64,000 nucleotides of DNA from Bradyrhizobium symbiodeficiens (GTDB taxonomy: Bacteria > Pseudomonadota > Alphaproteobacteria > Rhizobiales > Xanthobacteraceae). Shown piece after piece: positions 28,119 through 37,312 of the stretch. Numbering within the stretch: the stretch's first letter is position 1; every line of letters begins with the position of its first letter. The stretch is taken from the NCBI RefSeq assembly GCF_002266465.3, contig NZ_CP029427.2:1862501-1926500 (forward strand), read 5' to 3'. The notes beneath the pieces are model-generated. The model worked only from the letters and a program-made list of their open reading frames with translations, made no database searches and was not told the DNA's origin. Made by a program: the position numbers and the translations under genes.

Positions 28119-29333
28119 TCAATGGCGTCCCCAGGGACCCATCGGATTGATTGGGCTTCCCGCTGCGGTTCCGGCGGGGCCGGGTGCGGGCACGGGTGGC
28201 GGACTGGCCGAGCTACCGGCGTCGTTCCACGGTCCCTTCGCCACCGGCGGCGGCGCGTCGGGCTGGTCGGTTTGCGCCTCCGGCTCGCCAGTCTCGTCCT
28301 CGGGCGGCGGCAGCGGGCCGGGATCGTGGCCGCCGGCAAACTTGACCAGCGCGTCGACCCGGGATTGCACGGACGGGTGGGTCGCGAACAGATCGGCAAA
28401 GCCCTCGCGAGGATTGTCGACGCAGAGCTCCATCACGGCCGAGGTCGCGCCGGGCAGCTCGCCGCGGTTCTCGATCTTGCGCAGCGCCGAGATCATCGCA
28501 TCGGGATCTTTCGTCAGCTCGACGGAGCCTGCGTCGGCGAGAAATTCGCGCGACCGCGACAGCGCCAGCTTGACCACCTGCGACAGCAGCCAGGCCACCA
28601 CGATCAGCACGACCGCGATGATGATCACGATCACGGCGCCGCCGCCGGAATTCTTGCTGTCGCTTGACGACGAGGACGACGGCGACGACGAGGAGGAGCC
28701 AGAGGACCATGAGCCGCCGGAACTCCAGCTGAAATTCGTGAACAGGCGGAAGAACAACTCGCCGAAGAAGCCGACCACGCCGGCGATGATGACGGCGACG
28801 ACCATGAGCTGCACGTCGCCGTTCTTGATGTGGGTCAGCTCGTGGCCCAGCACCGCCTCGATCTCCTTGTCATCAAGCGCGCTGAGGAGGCCGGTGGTAA
28901 CGGTGATGGAATATTGCCTGGGATTGAGGCCGGTCGCGAATGCGTTCAGCGCCGGGCTCTCCATGATCTTCAGCTTCGGCATGGTGATGCCGCGCGAGAT
29001 GCAGAGGTTTTCCAGCAGATTGTAGAGCCGCGGCTCCTCCTGCCTCGTGACGTCGTGGCCGCCGGTCACCGCGTCGATCATCGACTGGTGGAAGAAATAG
29101 GCGATCACGACCCAAACCGCCGCCACGATCGTCGCAACCGGTGCGGCCACGATCAGATCGTCGAGGGCGCGCCTCAGATAATAGACGACGGTCTCATTGC
29201 CGTTGATGACGACTTCTGCGACCAGCGCGCCGGCATAGACCAGCACGTAGACCAGCGCGAACAGGCCGGCGAGCAGCAGCATCGAACGAAACTTGTTCGA
29301 GGCGATGTGCGTGTAGAGTCCATACGCGGCCAT
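28119..29333 (-). CDS. M48 family zinc metalloprotease (HtpX-like)
   Basis: The 404-residue membrane protease has N-terminal helices (about residues 17-38 and 58-80). The zinc motif is in VLGHELTHIKNGDVQLM, and a third ligand is expected in the SREFLADAGSVELTKDP segment. A serine-rich loop and a proline-rich cytoplasmic tail (about residues 330-404) are extra. HtpX-type proteases degrade misfolded inner-membrane proteins. The LemA gene lies 35 bases upstream on the same strand, a common pairing that suggests a joint envelope quality-control function. Confidence 0.92.
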   Translation of the reverse strand: MAAYGLYTHIASNKFRSMLLLAGLFALVYVLVYAGALVAEVVINGNETVVYYLRRALDDLIVAAPVATIVAAVWVVIAYFFHQSMIDAVTGGHDVTRQEEPRLYNLLENLCISRGITMPKLKIMESPALNAFATGLNPRQYSITVTTGLLSALDDKEIEAVLGHELTHIKNGDVQLMVVAVIIAGVVGFFGELFFRLFTNFSWSSGGSWSSGSSSSSPSSSSSSDSKNSGGGAVIVIIIAVVLIVVAWLLSQVVKLALSRSREFLADAGSVELTKDPDAMISALRKIENRGELPGATSAVMELCVDNPREGFADLFATHPSVQSRVDALVKFAGGHDPGPLPPPEDETGEPEAQTDQPDAPPPVAKGPWNDAGSSASPPPVPAPGPAGTAAGSPINPMGPWGRH

Positions 29334-29368
29334 GACGCGGGGTGCCCTGCCGGCCTATCGGCTCAACT

Positions 29369-29929
29369 TCAGAATTTCACCTGCGGCGCGGCCTCGACTT
29401 CGGTGCGGCTGGCGCCGAGATCGAAGAAGTCCTTCTTTGTGAAGCCGAACATGCCGGCGAACAGCGCGGCGGGCATCTGCTGGATGCCGGTGTTGTATTC
29501 CTGGACGGCGTTGTTGAAGAAGCGGCGGCTGGCCGCGATCTTGTTCTCGAGGTCGGAGAGTTCGGATGCGAGCTGCTGGAAATTGGCGTTGGCCTTGAGG
29601 TCGGGATATGCCTCCGACAGCGCGATCAGCCGGCCGAGCGCGCCGGAGAGCTGGTTCTCGGCTGCGGACACCTGCGCCGGGCCCTGCGCCGACATCGCCG
29701 AATTGCGCGCCTTGATGACGTCGTCGAGCGTGCCGCGCTCATGCGAGGCGTAGCCCTTCACGGTCTCGACCAGGTTCGGGATCAGGTCGTGGCGCTGCTT
29801 GAGCTGCACGTCGATATCGGCAAAGGCCTGGCCGACCCGCTGGCTCAGCGCCACCAGGCGGTTGTAGGCGCTGAACGCCAGGAACACGAGAACGACGACG
29901 ACGCCGAGAACGATCCAGCCGGTCGACAT
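29369..29929 (-). CDS. lemA: LemA family protein
   Basis: The 186-residue protein starts at ATG 29929 with an AGGAG ribosome site. It has an N-terminal membrane helix (about residues 5-23). The LemA helical domain follows: RVGQAFADIDVQLKQRHDLI, then PNLVETVKGYASHE, and AYPDLKANANFQQLASELSD. The frame upstream of 29929 was discarded because it lacks LemA similarity. LemA proteins are membrane-anchored helical bundles of uncertain function that often accompany HtpX/M48 proteases, as here. Confidence 0.93.
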   Translation of the reverse strand: MSTGWIVLGVVVVLVFLAFSAYNRLVALSQRVGQAFADIDVQLKQRHDLIPNLVETVKGYASHERGTLDDVIKARNSAMSAQGPAQVSAAENQLSGALGRLIALSEAYPDLKANANFQQLASELSDLENKIAASRRFFNNAVQEYNTGIQQMPAALFAGMFGFTKKDFFDLGASRTEVEAAPQVKF

Positions 29930-30068
29930 GGAAAACTCCTGATGGGGGAAGAAGACGGGCCCTAGCCTAGACCAAATTGGCGCGAAGCGAGAGCCCCGGC
30001 GCAAAGGAGAGGTAAGACTTGGTCGAACGAGGAACCATCCGAGTTCAAGGCAAAAGCAGCGGACGAAG

Positions 30069-31046
30069 TTAACTTTCGGACAGAACAGCGTCGCCCCAGC
30101 GCCAGCGCCTTGCCTCCGCATAAGCGGCCTTGTCGCGGCGAGGCAACCTCGTGATGGCGACGCCGTCCTCGGTGCAGAGCTTGGCCGTGATCTCGGCCTT
30201 GCCGACATCGGGCGGTGCCAGCACCCGCGCGGCCCGGGTTGTCGGCGGCGTGCGGGTCAAGGCGACGTAGATGAAGCGCTCGTCCTCGAACGGCACGTCG
30301 GCGCCCTTGATCTGGCGATGGGCCTGCGAGCGCGGCAGGCGCTGGCTGAAATGACACCAGTCGGGCGCGGTGAGCGGGCAGGGCTTTTCGTGCGGGCAGG
30401 GCGCGGCGACAAAGGCACCCAGCGCGATCAGTTGCTGGCGCAGCGCGAGGATGCGCGCATAGCCGGCGGGCGTGCCCGGCTCGATCACGACCAGCGCATG
30501 GCGCGCCTTGGCCCACATGGCGTCCGCGAGCTTGCGCTGATCGGCCTCGCCGAGCTCGCCGATGATGTAGCTCGCAACGACGAGATCGGCCGCCGCGATC
30601 TCGGTGAGGTTGCCGCCGGCATCGCCGGGCAGATACCGGCACTCCGCCAGCCGCGAGCTGTCGCGAGCGAGTTCAAGCGCGAGCCGGCTCAGCGTGGCGT
30701 TGGCATCAAGTAGTGTAAAATCCTGCAGCGATGGAAACGCCTCGGCGGCGGCCCAACTCGCGGTGCCCGGGCCCGCGCCGACGTCGAGCAGCGTTTTCGG
30801 GACAAGATCAGGCGCGATCTCGGTCAGCGCATTGAGGCTTGCAGCAACGGCCGCGTAGGTCGCCGGCATCCGCGCCAGCGCATAGGCGAGCGCATCGGCG
30901 TCCGACTTGATCGTGCCGGAGCCGCCGCCGGCGCGATAGGTTGTCGAGATCCTCTCGGATCGCTGTGCCGCGTCGGTGCGGGAAAAACCCTGCAGCTTGC
31001 CGTCGAGGGCTGCCTTCAGTTCAGGTGGGAGCGTGGGCGAGATCAT
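30069..31046 (-). CDS. Small ribosomal subunit Rsm22-like methyltransferase
   Basis: The 325-residue protein fits the Rsm22 family, Rossmann-fold methyltransferases linked to small-subunit assembly. It has LPPELKAALDGKLQGFSRTD at the start, a TYRAGGGSGTI segment and ARMPATYAAV. The AdoMet loop is LLDVGAGPGTASWAA, and the C-terminal half has cysteine-containing segments (CPHEKPCPL, DWCHFSQRLPR) typical of the family. It is 32 bases downstream of smc on the same strand. The RNA target in bacteria is not established. Confidence 0.88.
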   Translation of the reverse strand: MISPTLPPELKAALDGKLQGFSRTDAAQRSERISTTYRAGGGSGTIKSDADALAYALARMPATYAAVAASLNALTEIAPDLVPKTLLDVGAGPGTASWAAAEAFPSLQDFTLLDANATLSRLALELARDSSRLAECRYLPGDAGGNLTEIAAADLVVASYIIGELGEADQRKLADAMWAKARHALVVIEPGTPAGYARILALRQQLIALGAFVAAPCPHEKPCPLTAPDWCHFSQRLPRSQAHRQIKGADVPFEDERFIYVALTRTPPTTRAARVLAPPDVGKAEITAKLCTEDGVAITRLPRRDKAAYAEARRWRWGDAVLSES

Positions 31047-31078
31047 CTTCGCCCACCGTCATTTCGGAGCCAGAGACG

Positions 31079-34000
31079 TCACGCCACGTTCTGGTCGAGA
31101 ATGTCCACAGCCTCGGACAGGCTGACCGACACCAGTTGCGACACGCCGCGCTCGGCCATGGTGACGCCGAACAGCCGGTTCATCCGCGCCATCGTGATCG
31201 GATTGTGCGTGATGATGATGAAGCGCGTGTCGGTCGAGCTGGTCATCTCGTGCAGCAGGTTGCAGTACCGTTCGACGTTGTGGTCGTCGAGCGGCGCATC
31301 GACTTCGTCCAGCACGCAGATCGGTGAGGGGTTGGTGAGGAACACCGCGAAGATCAGCGCCATCGCGGTCAGCGCCTGCTCGCCGCCCGAGAGCAGCGAC
31401 AGCGTCTGCGGCTTCTTGCCCGGCGGTTTCGCGATGATTTCGAGGCCGGCTTCGAGCGGGTCGTCGCTCTCGATCAGGTGCAGCGCGGCTTCGCCGCCGC
31501 CGAACAGCTCGACGAACAGGCGCTTGAAGTGGTTGTTGACGACCTCGAACGAGGTCAGGAGCCGCTCGCGCGCCTCCTTGTTGAGGCTCTGGATGCCCTG
31601 GCGCAGCCGCTTGATGGCCTCGACCAGGTCGTCGCGCTCGGTGACCAGACCGTTATGCTGGGTCTCGACCTCGCGCAGCTCTTCCTCAGCGCGCAGATTG
31701 ACTGCGCCGAGGCGCTCGCGGTCGCGGCGCATCTTTTCGAGGTCTTCCTCGATGTCGTGCAGCGGCGGCAGCTCCGTGCCGGGCTCGATCTCGGCCAGAC
31801 CTGCAACGGCCTGCGGCTCGACTTCGAGCATGTCGCGGATCTCGCGCTCGATGTCCTCGAGCCGGCGCCGCGCGCCCTCCATGCGTTCCTCGGCGCGGGC
31901 GGTGGCCTCGCGCGAGCTGGAGAGCGCCTCCAAGGTCAATTTGGCGACGCGATCGGTCTCGGCCATCGCGCTCTCCGCGGTGGCAAGCGCGTCGGCGGCC
32001 ATGCGGCGGTCGTTCTCGGCGTATTCGATCTCGGTGATCAGTGCGCTGCGCTTTTCGGCGAACACGACGGGTGCGTTTTCGAGCTCGCTGCGCTCGATCG
32101 TGAGCTCGGCAATGCGGGCCTGGATAGTGTCGATGTGGGAGGCCGCGCTCTCCTTGCGGTTCTGCCACTCCGTGCGTTCGGCCAGGATCGCCTGGACGCG
32201 GCGGTCGGCAAGCTCGGCCTCACGGGCCAGCGCCTGCGCCTCGGCGCGGACCTGGGCCGCCATGCGGCGATGGCCTTCGATGTCACTGCGGACCGCGGCG
32301 AGGCGGGTTTCGGTGTCCTCGCTCGACGGCAGCTCGGAGATGCCGGCTTCAGCATATTCGTAGGCGGCCTCGGCCTCGGCGCGGTCGGCGGCGAGACGGC
32401 TGTGCGCTTCCGACAGCGTCGCCTTGCGCGCGGCATGACGGCTGATCTCGCGCTCGGCGGTGGCGTGGCGCTCGCGCGCGACATTGAGCTCGCGCTGCGC
32501 GGCGCGCCAGGCTTCACGGCTGGCGCCTTCGGTGCTGGCCGCCATCTGCAGCTCGGACTCGGCGTTCTCCAGCGCCTGACGCTTGATCTGCGCGTCGATG
32601 CGGGCCTGCTCCAGCTCGTTCTCGATGTCGACGAGACGGGCGCGCTCGGCGAGGCGCCGCGCGGCGCCGGTCGGGGCATGGGCTGCGGCAACGAAGCCGT
32701 CCCAGCGCCAGACGTCGCCTTCGGGCGAGACCAGCCGCTGGCCGGTCCTGAGTTGCGACACCAGCTCGGCGCCGCGCTCGCGCGGCACCACGCCGATCTG
32801 GGCCAGACGGCGCGTCAGCTCGGCCGGCGCCTGCACGTGATTGGCGAGCGGCACGGCGCCTTCGGGCAGCTCCGGATCGCCGTCGGTGTGTCCGACGTTG
32901 GTCCAGCGCATCGGCGCCGACGGGTCGATTGGCGCATCGAGATCGTCACCGAGCGCGGCGCCGATCGCCTTCTCGAAACCCTTGTCGACGGTGATGCCGT
33001 CGATGATCGGCGGCCACAGATTCTTGGTCTCTCCGTTGAGGATCTTGGAGATCGTGCGCGCCTCGGTTTCGAGCCGCTGCGCGCGCTTGTCGGCTTCGAC
33101 CAGCGGCGAGCGCGAGGATTCCAGCGTCTGGCGCGCCGCGACGTGCGCGGCTTCGCTCGCCTGCGCTGCGGCTTCGGAAGCCGCGAGCGTCTCTTCCGCG
33201 GTTTCGACCAGAGCGGTCAGCTCGTCGAGGTCGCCGAAGCCGCCGGTCTCGGCGGCGAGCTTCTGCTCTTCGGCCGCAACGTTCGCGATCTCCTGGTCGA
33301 GCCGGGCCAGCTTGTCGCGGTGGGTACGGACGTTGGCCTCGAGCTGGTTGCGCTTGGCGGTGAGGTCGGCGAGCGCTGTGGTGAGTTCGGCGAATTGCTG
33401 CTCGGTTTCGGTCAGCACCGCCTCGGCTTCGCCGACGCGCTCGTCGACGCCGGAGCGCTTCTCGACGCGCGACTTGATCTCTTCCTTCAGCTCGGAATCT
33501 TCGGTGTCGAGCCGCTGCAGCGCGACGTCGGCGTCCATGGTCTGTTGCTGAGCACGGGAAATGTCGCCTTCGAACTGGGCGAGGCGGCGCTCGAGCTCCG
33601 CGACGCGCTCCTTGGCGCGCTCCTCCTCGCGGTCGAGCAGCTCGCGGGCATTGGTGAGACGCTGCAAGCCTGCAGCGGCGCGCGCCTCGGCATCGCGCAG
33701 CGCCGGCATTTCGGCGGCGCGAATGGCCTGGATGCGGGCGGCTTCGGCCTGGTGCTGGGTGCGCTCGGCCATCTCGCGCACCGCGAGATCGTGGGTCTGG
33801 CCGGATTCGTTGACGTCGGCATGGGCGCCGATCCAGCGCAGATGAAACAGCGTGGCTTCGGCCTTGCGGACCTTGGCCGCGACTTCGCGGTAGCGCACGG
33901 CCTGGCGAGCCTGCTTCTTCAGGCCTTCCATTTGTCCTGCGAGCTGGCCGATCACGTCCTCGACGCGGGTGAGGTTGGTTTCAGCCGCCTTCAGCCGCAA

Positions 34001-34543
34001 CTCGGCCTCGTGGCGACGGGCATGCAGACCGGCGACGCCTGCGGCGTCTTCCAGCACGCGGCGGCGCTGCTCGGGCTTGGCCTGGATGATTTCGCCGATC
34101 TTGCCCTGATGGACCAGGGCGGGCGAACGCGCGCCGGTGGCGGCGTCGGCGAACAGGATCTGCACGTCGCGGGCGCGCACGTCGCGGCCGTTGATGCGAT
34201 AGACCGAGCCGGCCTCGCGCTCGATGCGGCGGGAGATTTCGAGCAGCTGGCTGTCGTTCATCGCCGCCGGCGCGGTGCGATCGGAATTGTCGATCGTCAT
34301 CGTCACTTCGGCGTGGTTGCGGGCCGGACGGTTGCCGGAGCCGGCGAAGATCACTGCATCCATGTCGGCGGCACGCAGCGACTTGTAGGAGGTCTCGCCC
34401 ATCGCCCAGCGCAGCGCTTCGACGAGATTCGACTTGCCGCAGCCGTTGGGTCCGACCACGCCGGTCAGTCCGGGCTCGATGACGAAGTCGGTGGCCTCAA
34501 CGAAGGACTTGAAGCCGTGAAGGCGCAGGCGGGTGATTTTCAT
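31079..34543 (-). CDS. smc: Chromosome segregation protein SMC
   Basis: The SMC ATPase compacts and helps segregate the chromosome. The 1154-residue chain has the N-terminal Walker A segment GVVGPNGCGKSNLVEALRWA, long coiled coils, and a hinge near residues 510-600 (WPPIIDGITVDKGFEKAIGA). The C-terminal signature and Walker B are LLSGGEQALTAMALIFAVF and ICVLDEVDAPLDD. I chose ATG 34543 over GTG 34549. No scpA or scpB lies in the window. A long antisense open frame opposite this gene reflects its GC bias and is not a gene. Confidence 0.97.
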   Translation of the reverse strand: MKITRLRLHGFKSFVEATDFVIEPGLTGVVGPNGCGKSNLVEALRWAMGETSYKSLRAADMDAVIFAGSGNRPARNHAEVTMTIDNSDRTAPAAMNDSQLLEISRRIEREAGSVYRINGRDVRARDVQILFADAATGARSPALVHQGKIGEIIQAKPEQRRRVLEDAAGVAGLHARRHEAELRLKAAETNLTRVEDVIGQLAGQMEGLKKQARQAVRYREVAAKVRKAEATLFHLRWIGAHADVNESGQTHDLAVREMAERTQHQAEAARIQAIRAAEMPALRDAEARAAAGLQRLTNARELLDREEERAKERVAELERRLAQFEGDISRAQQQTMDADVALQRLDTEDSELKEEIKSRVEKRSGVDERVGEAEAVLTETEQQFAELTTALADLTAKRNQLEANVRTHRDKLARLDQEIANVAAEEQKLAAETGGFGDLDELTALVETAEETLAASEAAAQASEAAHVAARQTLESSRSPLVEADKRAQRLETEARTISKILNGETKNLWPPIIDGITVDKGFEKAIGAALGDDLDAPIDPSAPMRWTNVGHTDGDPELPEGAVPLANHVQAPAELTRRLAQIGVVPRERGAELVSQLRTGQRLVSPEGDVWRWDGFVAAAHAPTGAARRLAERARLVDIENELEQARIDAQIKRQALENAESELQMAASTEGASREAWRAAQRELNVARERHATAEREISRHAARKATLSEAHSRLAADRAEAEAAYEYAEAGISELPSSEDTETRLAAVRSDIEGHRRMAAQVRAEAQALAREAELADRRVQAILAERTEWQNRKESAASHIDTIQARIAELTIERSELENAPVVFAEKRSALITEIEYAENDRRMAADALATAESAMAETDRVAKLTLEALSSSREATARAEERMEGARRRLEDIEREIRDMLEVEPQAVAGLAEIEPGTELPPLHDIEEDLEKMRRDRERLGAVNLRAEEELREVETQHNGLVTERDDLVEAIKRLRQGIQSLNKEARERLLTSFEVVNNHFKRLFVELFGGGEAALHLIESDDPLEAGLEIIAKPPGKKPQTLSLLSGGEQALTAMALIFAVFLTNPSPICVLDEVDAPLDDHNVERYCNLLHEMTSSTDTRFIIITHNPITMARMNRLFGVTMAERGVSQLVSVSLSEAVDILDQNVA

Positions 34544-34760
34544 AAGCACGCATCTCTGTTGGCAGGCGCGAATCCCCCTGCCGGGACACTACCATGGAAG
34601 GCAATGTCGCTATCCGGGCGAGTCGCGCGAGGCGCCTCATGCGGCTGGACAATGGCCGCGGTGCGCCGCGAGGGCAACCGGCGAAAGCCGCTTTTCCCAA
34701 GGGATTTATGCCGGGAAAGATACGGCTTTCGAGATGCGAATCAGGATCTTGACGAGCGAA

Positions 34761-35417
34761 TCAGCTCTTCAGCAGCGGATTGATCTTCTTGGCGAACTCC
34801 TCGAACGAGGTCTCGCCCTTGATCTTCTCGCCGTTGATGAAGAAGGTCGGCGTCGAATCCACCTTCAGAACGTCGCTGGCATATTTCTGGTCGGCGGCGA
34901 TCTTGTCGAGCAGCGCCTGATCCTTCAGGCAGGCCTCGACCTGCTGCTGGGTGAGGCCGGCCTGCTTGCCGATCCGCGTCAGGGTCTCGGTGGTGTTCTT
35001 CACCACCCAGTCGTTCTGCTGGCGGAACAGCATGTCGGTGACGGCGAAGTATTTCGCCGCGTCGTCCTTGGCGATGCAGCGCGACAGCATCGAGCCGGCG
35101 GCGGCTTTGATGTCGAGCGGGAACTCGCGGAAGATGTAACGCACCTTGCCGGTGTCGATGTATTCCTTCTTGATCTTCGGGAACACCTGCTCGTTGAAGG
35201 CGGCGCAGTGCGGGCAGGTCATCGAGGCGTATTCGGTGATGGTGACGGCGGCGTCGTTGGGGCCGAGCGCCATGTCGGGCAGCGACACCGGCTTGGCGAC
35301 GTCGGCGGCCGATTGCGCCATGGCTTCGGATATGAATTGCAGCGGCGAGAGCCCGGCGAGCGCGGCAAGCCCTGTCAGCGACAGCATCGTGGTGAAGGCG
35401 CGGCGGGTGATGATCAC
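34761..35417 (-). CDS. DsbA family thiol-disulfide oxidoreductase
   Basis: The 218-residue exported protein starts at GTG 35417, which has a GGGAG ribosome site. It opens with a twin-arginine-like signal (ITRRAFTTMLSLTGLAALAG, cleavage near AMAQ). The thioredoxin fold shows the active site MTCPHCAAF and the cis-Pro segment DSTPTFFINGEKI. It may oxidise or isomerise periplasmic disulfides. The position between dciA and smc is a conserved alphaproteobacterial arrangement. A longer TTG form from 35438 is possible. Confidence 0.92.
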   Translation of the reverse strand: MIITRRAFTTMLSLTGLAALAGLSPLQFISEAMAQSAADVAKPVSLPDMALGPNDAAVTITEYASMTCPHCAAFNEQVFPKIKKEYIDTGKVRYIFREFPLDIKAAAGSMLSRCIAKDDAAKYFAVTDMLFRQQNDWVVKNTTETLTRIGKQAGLTQQQVEACLKDQALLDKIAADQKYASDVLKVDSTPTFFINGEKIKGETSFEEFAKKINPLLKS

Positions 35418-35556
35418 GGTCGGCTCCCGAATTGGCAAAAATGTCGCCCCAGGGGTCTATCAAGTTCCCGCCCGGGCGGCCTGTCGCTAGCTTGAAACGT
35501 AGCTTGAGGCAATGGCGAGCGGTGGAGACGGGTCCAGATTGACCGCGAAATAAGGC

Positions 35557-36048
35557 TCAATTTCGCTTGATGGCGGCCCCCAGCCGCGCCAGCGCCGTCT
35601 TCAGTTGTTCATCTTCGATGTCGCCCAGACTCTCCGCCACTTTGGCCACTGCTTTGGCGTCGGGCGGGGCGGGCCGCTTCCGGGCCTGGGGCCGCGACAG
35701 CGGCGCCTGGCGGAAGGCGAGCTTGCCGACCGCGCTCCAGCCGAAGAAACGGTTGACCCGCTCCAGGATGATGTCGGCGGAATGCTGGATTTCCAGCGCC
35801 ATCGGCCCCTCCACCCGCAGCACCAGGGTCGCCGGCTCCTGCGGCTGGCCCTCCACCGGGCGCGGCCATTGCATCTTCAGGGGCTCGGCATGGGCCGCGA
35901 TCTCGGGACCTGCAATCTGCGCCCACCGCGTCACCAGCTCGCGCGCCGCAAAGCCCTGCTTGGCATAGGCCTCGGCAAAGACGTCGTTGAGCAGGATGCC
36001 GAGCGGCTTGGCGCTGATGGGGCCGGGTTTGGGCGGGAATTTGGACAT
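35557..36048 (-). CDS. dciA: DciA-like (DUF721) replicative helicase loader
   Basis: The 163-residue protein matches DUF721: an AKPLGILLNDVFAEAYAKQG start, WAQIAGPEIAAHAEPLKMQW, and LVLRVEGPMALEIQHSADII. Family members (DciA) are thought to load the DnaB helicase in bacteria without DnaC. The domain covers about residues 15-110, and a basic low-complexity tail follows. It is divergent from mutY and upstream of dsbA and smc, so replication, repair and segregation genes are grouped here. Confidence 0.88.
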   Translation of the reverse strand: MSKFPPKPGPISAKPLGILLNDVFAEAYAKQGFAARELVTRWAQIAGPEIAAHAEPLKMQWPRPVEGQPQEPATLVLRVEGPMALEIQHSADIILERVNRFFGWSAVGKLAFRQAPLSRPQARKRPAPPDAKAVAKVAESLGDIEDEQLKTALARLGAAIKRN

Positions 36049-36086
36049 GGGGGCTTATAGCACTCTCTCGCGCGACCGGCAGGCTC

Positions 36087-36174
36087 GTCGTGGTCAAGGC
36101 GGGGCTTGTCCCGGCCATCGACGTTCTTCCTGCGAAGAAAGACGTGGATGCCCTCGACGAGCGCGGGCATGACG
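36087..36174. repeat. Intergenic inverted-repeat element upstream of mutY
   Basis: The stretch carries two arms resembling the known rhizobial pattern of GGGCTTGTCCCGGCCATC and GAGCGCGGGCATGACG around an ACGTTC / GACGT centre. It fills most of the gap between the divergent dciA and mutY genes. Only one copy of this type was seen in the window. Confidence 0.55.
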
Positions 36175-36209
36175 TGGAGAGATCGACGGGAGGTCGTTAC
36201 AGTAGGAAC

Positions 36210-37307
36210 ATGAGCCCGAAATCTGCGCGTAAGGCCAAGTCGGAACCAGTTCAGTCGGCAGGTTTGGCTCGCCCCACCTTGCTGCTCCAATGGTACGACC
36301 GCCACCGGCGCCGTCTGCCGTGGCGGGCGGCGCCCGGCGAGACGTCGGATCCCTACCGCGTCTGGCTCTCGGAGATCATGCTGCAGCAGACCACGGTGAA
36401 GGCGGTCGGGCCGTATTTCGAAAAATTCGTCGCGCGCTGGCCGGATGTCACCGCGCTCGGGCGGGCCTCGCAGGACGACGTGCTGCGGATGTGGGCCGGG
36501 CTCGGCTATTATTCGCGCGCGCGTAACCTGTACGCCTGCGCGGTCGCGGTGACGCGCGAGCATGGCGGCAGCTTTCCCGACACCGAGGAGGGGCTGCGTG
36601 CGCTGCCGGGCATCGGGCCGTACACGGCGGCGGCCATTGCCGCCATCGCCTTCGATCGCCACACCATGCCGGTCGACGGCAATATCGAGCGCGTGGTGTC
36701 GCGGCTCTTTGCGGTTGAAGATGAACTCCCGCAGGCGAAACCTCTGATCCAGCGACTGGCGGCGACGCTGCTTGCAAACTCCCGCGCCGGCGACAGCGCG
36801 CAGGCGCTGATGGATTTGGGCGCCTCGATCTGCACGCCGAAAAAGCCGGCTTGCTCGTTATGTCCGCTGAACGAGGATTGCACGGCGCGCCTCCAGAGCA
36901 CGCAGGAGACCTTTCCGCGCAAGGCGCCGAAGAAGAGTGGAACGTTGCGGCGCGGAGCGGCCTTCGTCGTCACGCGCGGTGAGGAGCTGCTGGTCCGCAG
37001 CCGGCCCGAAAAGGGCCTGCTCGGCGGCATGACCGAAGTGCCCGGCTCGGACTGGCTGGCCGGACAGGACGACGCGGCGGCGAAGCTGCAGGCGCCAGCC
37101 CTGAAGGGGCTTTCGCGCTGGCAGCGCAAGATCGGCCTCGTCACCCACGTCTTCACACATTTTCCACTGGAGCTGGTGGTCTACACGGCGAGGGCCGCAG
37201 CCCGCACCCGCGCGCCCGAGGGCATGCGCTGGGTGCCGGTCGCCACCCTTGCGGACGAGGCGCTGCCCAATGTCATGCGCAAGGTGATTGCGCACGCGCT
37301 GGATTAG
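36210..37307 (+). CDS. mutY: Adenine DNA glycosylase
   Basis: MutY removes adenine mispaired with 8-oxoguanine. The 365-residue protein starts at ATG 36210. The frame upstream runs through an intergenic repeat and was trimmed. It has the substrate segment SEIMLQQTTVKAVGPYFEKF, the helix-hairpin-helix LPGIGPYTAAAIAAIAF and catalytic D156 in VDGNIERV. The [4Fe-4S] cysteines are in CTPKKPACSLCPLNEDC. A C-terminal NUDIX-like domain from about residue 235 recognises 8-oxoG. It ends 6 bases before the stop of a convergent diguanylate cyclase gene. Confidence 0.96.
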   Translation: MSPKSARKAKSEPVQSAGLARPTLLLQWYDRHRRRLPWRAAPGETSDPYRVWLSEIMLQQTTVKAVGPYFEKFVARWPDVTALGRASQDDVLRMWAGLGYYSRARNLYACAVAVTREHGGSFPDTEEGLRALPGIGPYTAAAIAAIAFDRHTMPVDGNIERVVSRLFAVEDELPQAKPLIQRLAATLLANSRAGDSAQALMDLGASICTPKKPACSLCPLNEDCTARLQSTQETFPRKAPKKSGTLRRGAAFVVTRGEELLVRSRPEKGLLGGMTEVPGSDWLAGQDDAAAKLQAPALKGLSRWQRKIGLVTHVFTHFPLELVVYTARAAARTRAPEGMRWVPVATLADEALPNVMRKVIAHALD

Positions 37308-37312
37308 GACTG

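Noticed and set aside
31478..34783. A 1101-codon open frame on the plus strand opposite smc
   Set aside because: It is antisense to a clear SMC gene and its translation is low-complexity Gly/Arg/Leu with no motif. High GC content gives long antisense frames without selection.
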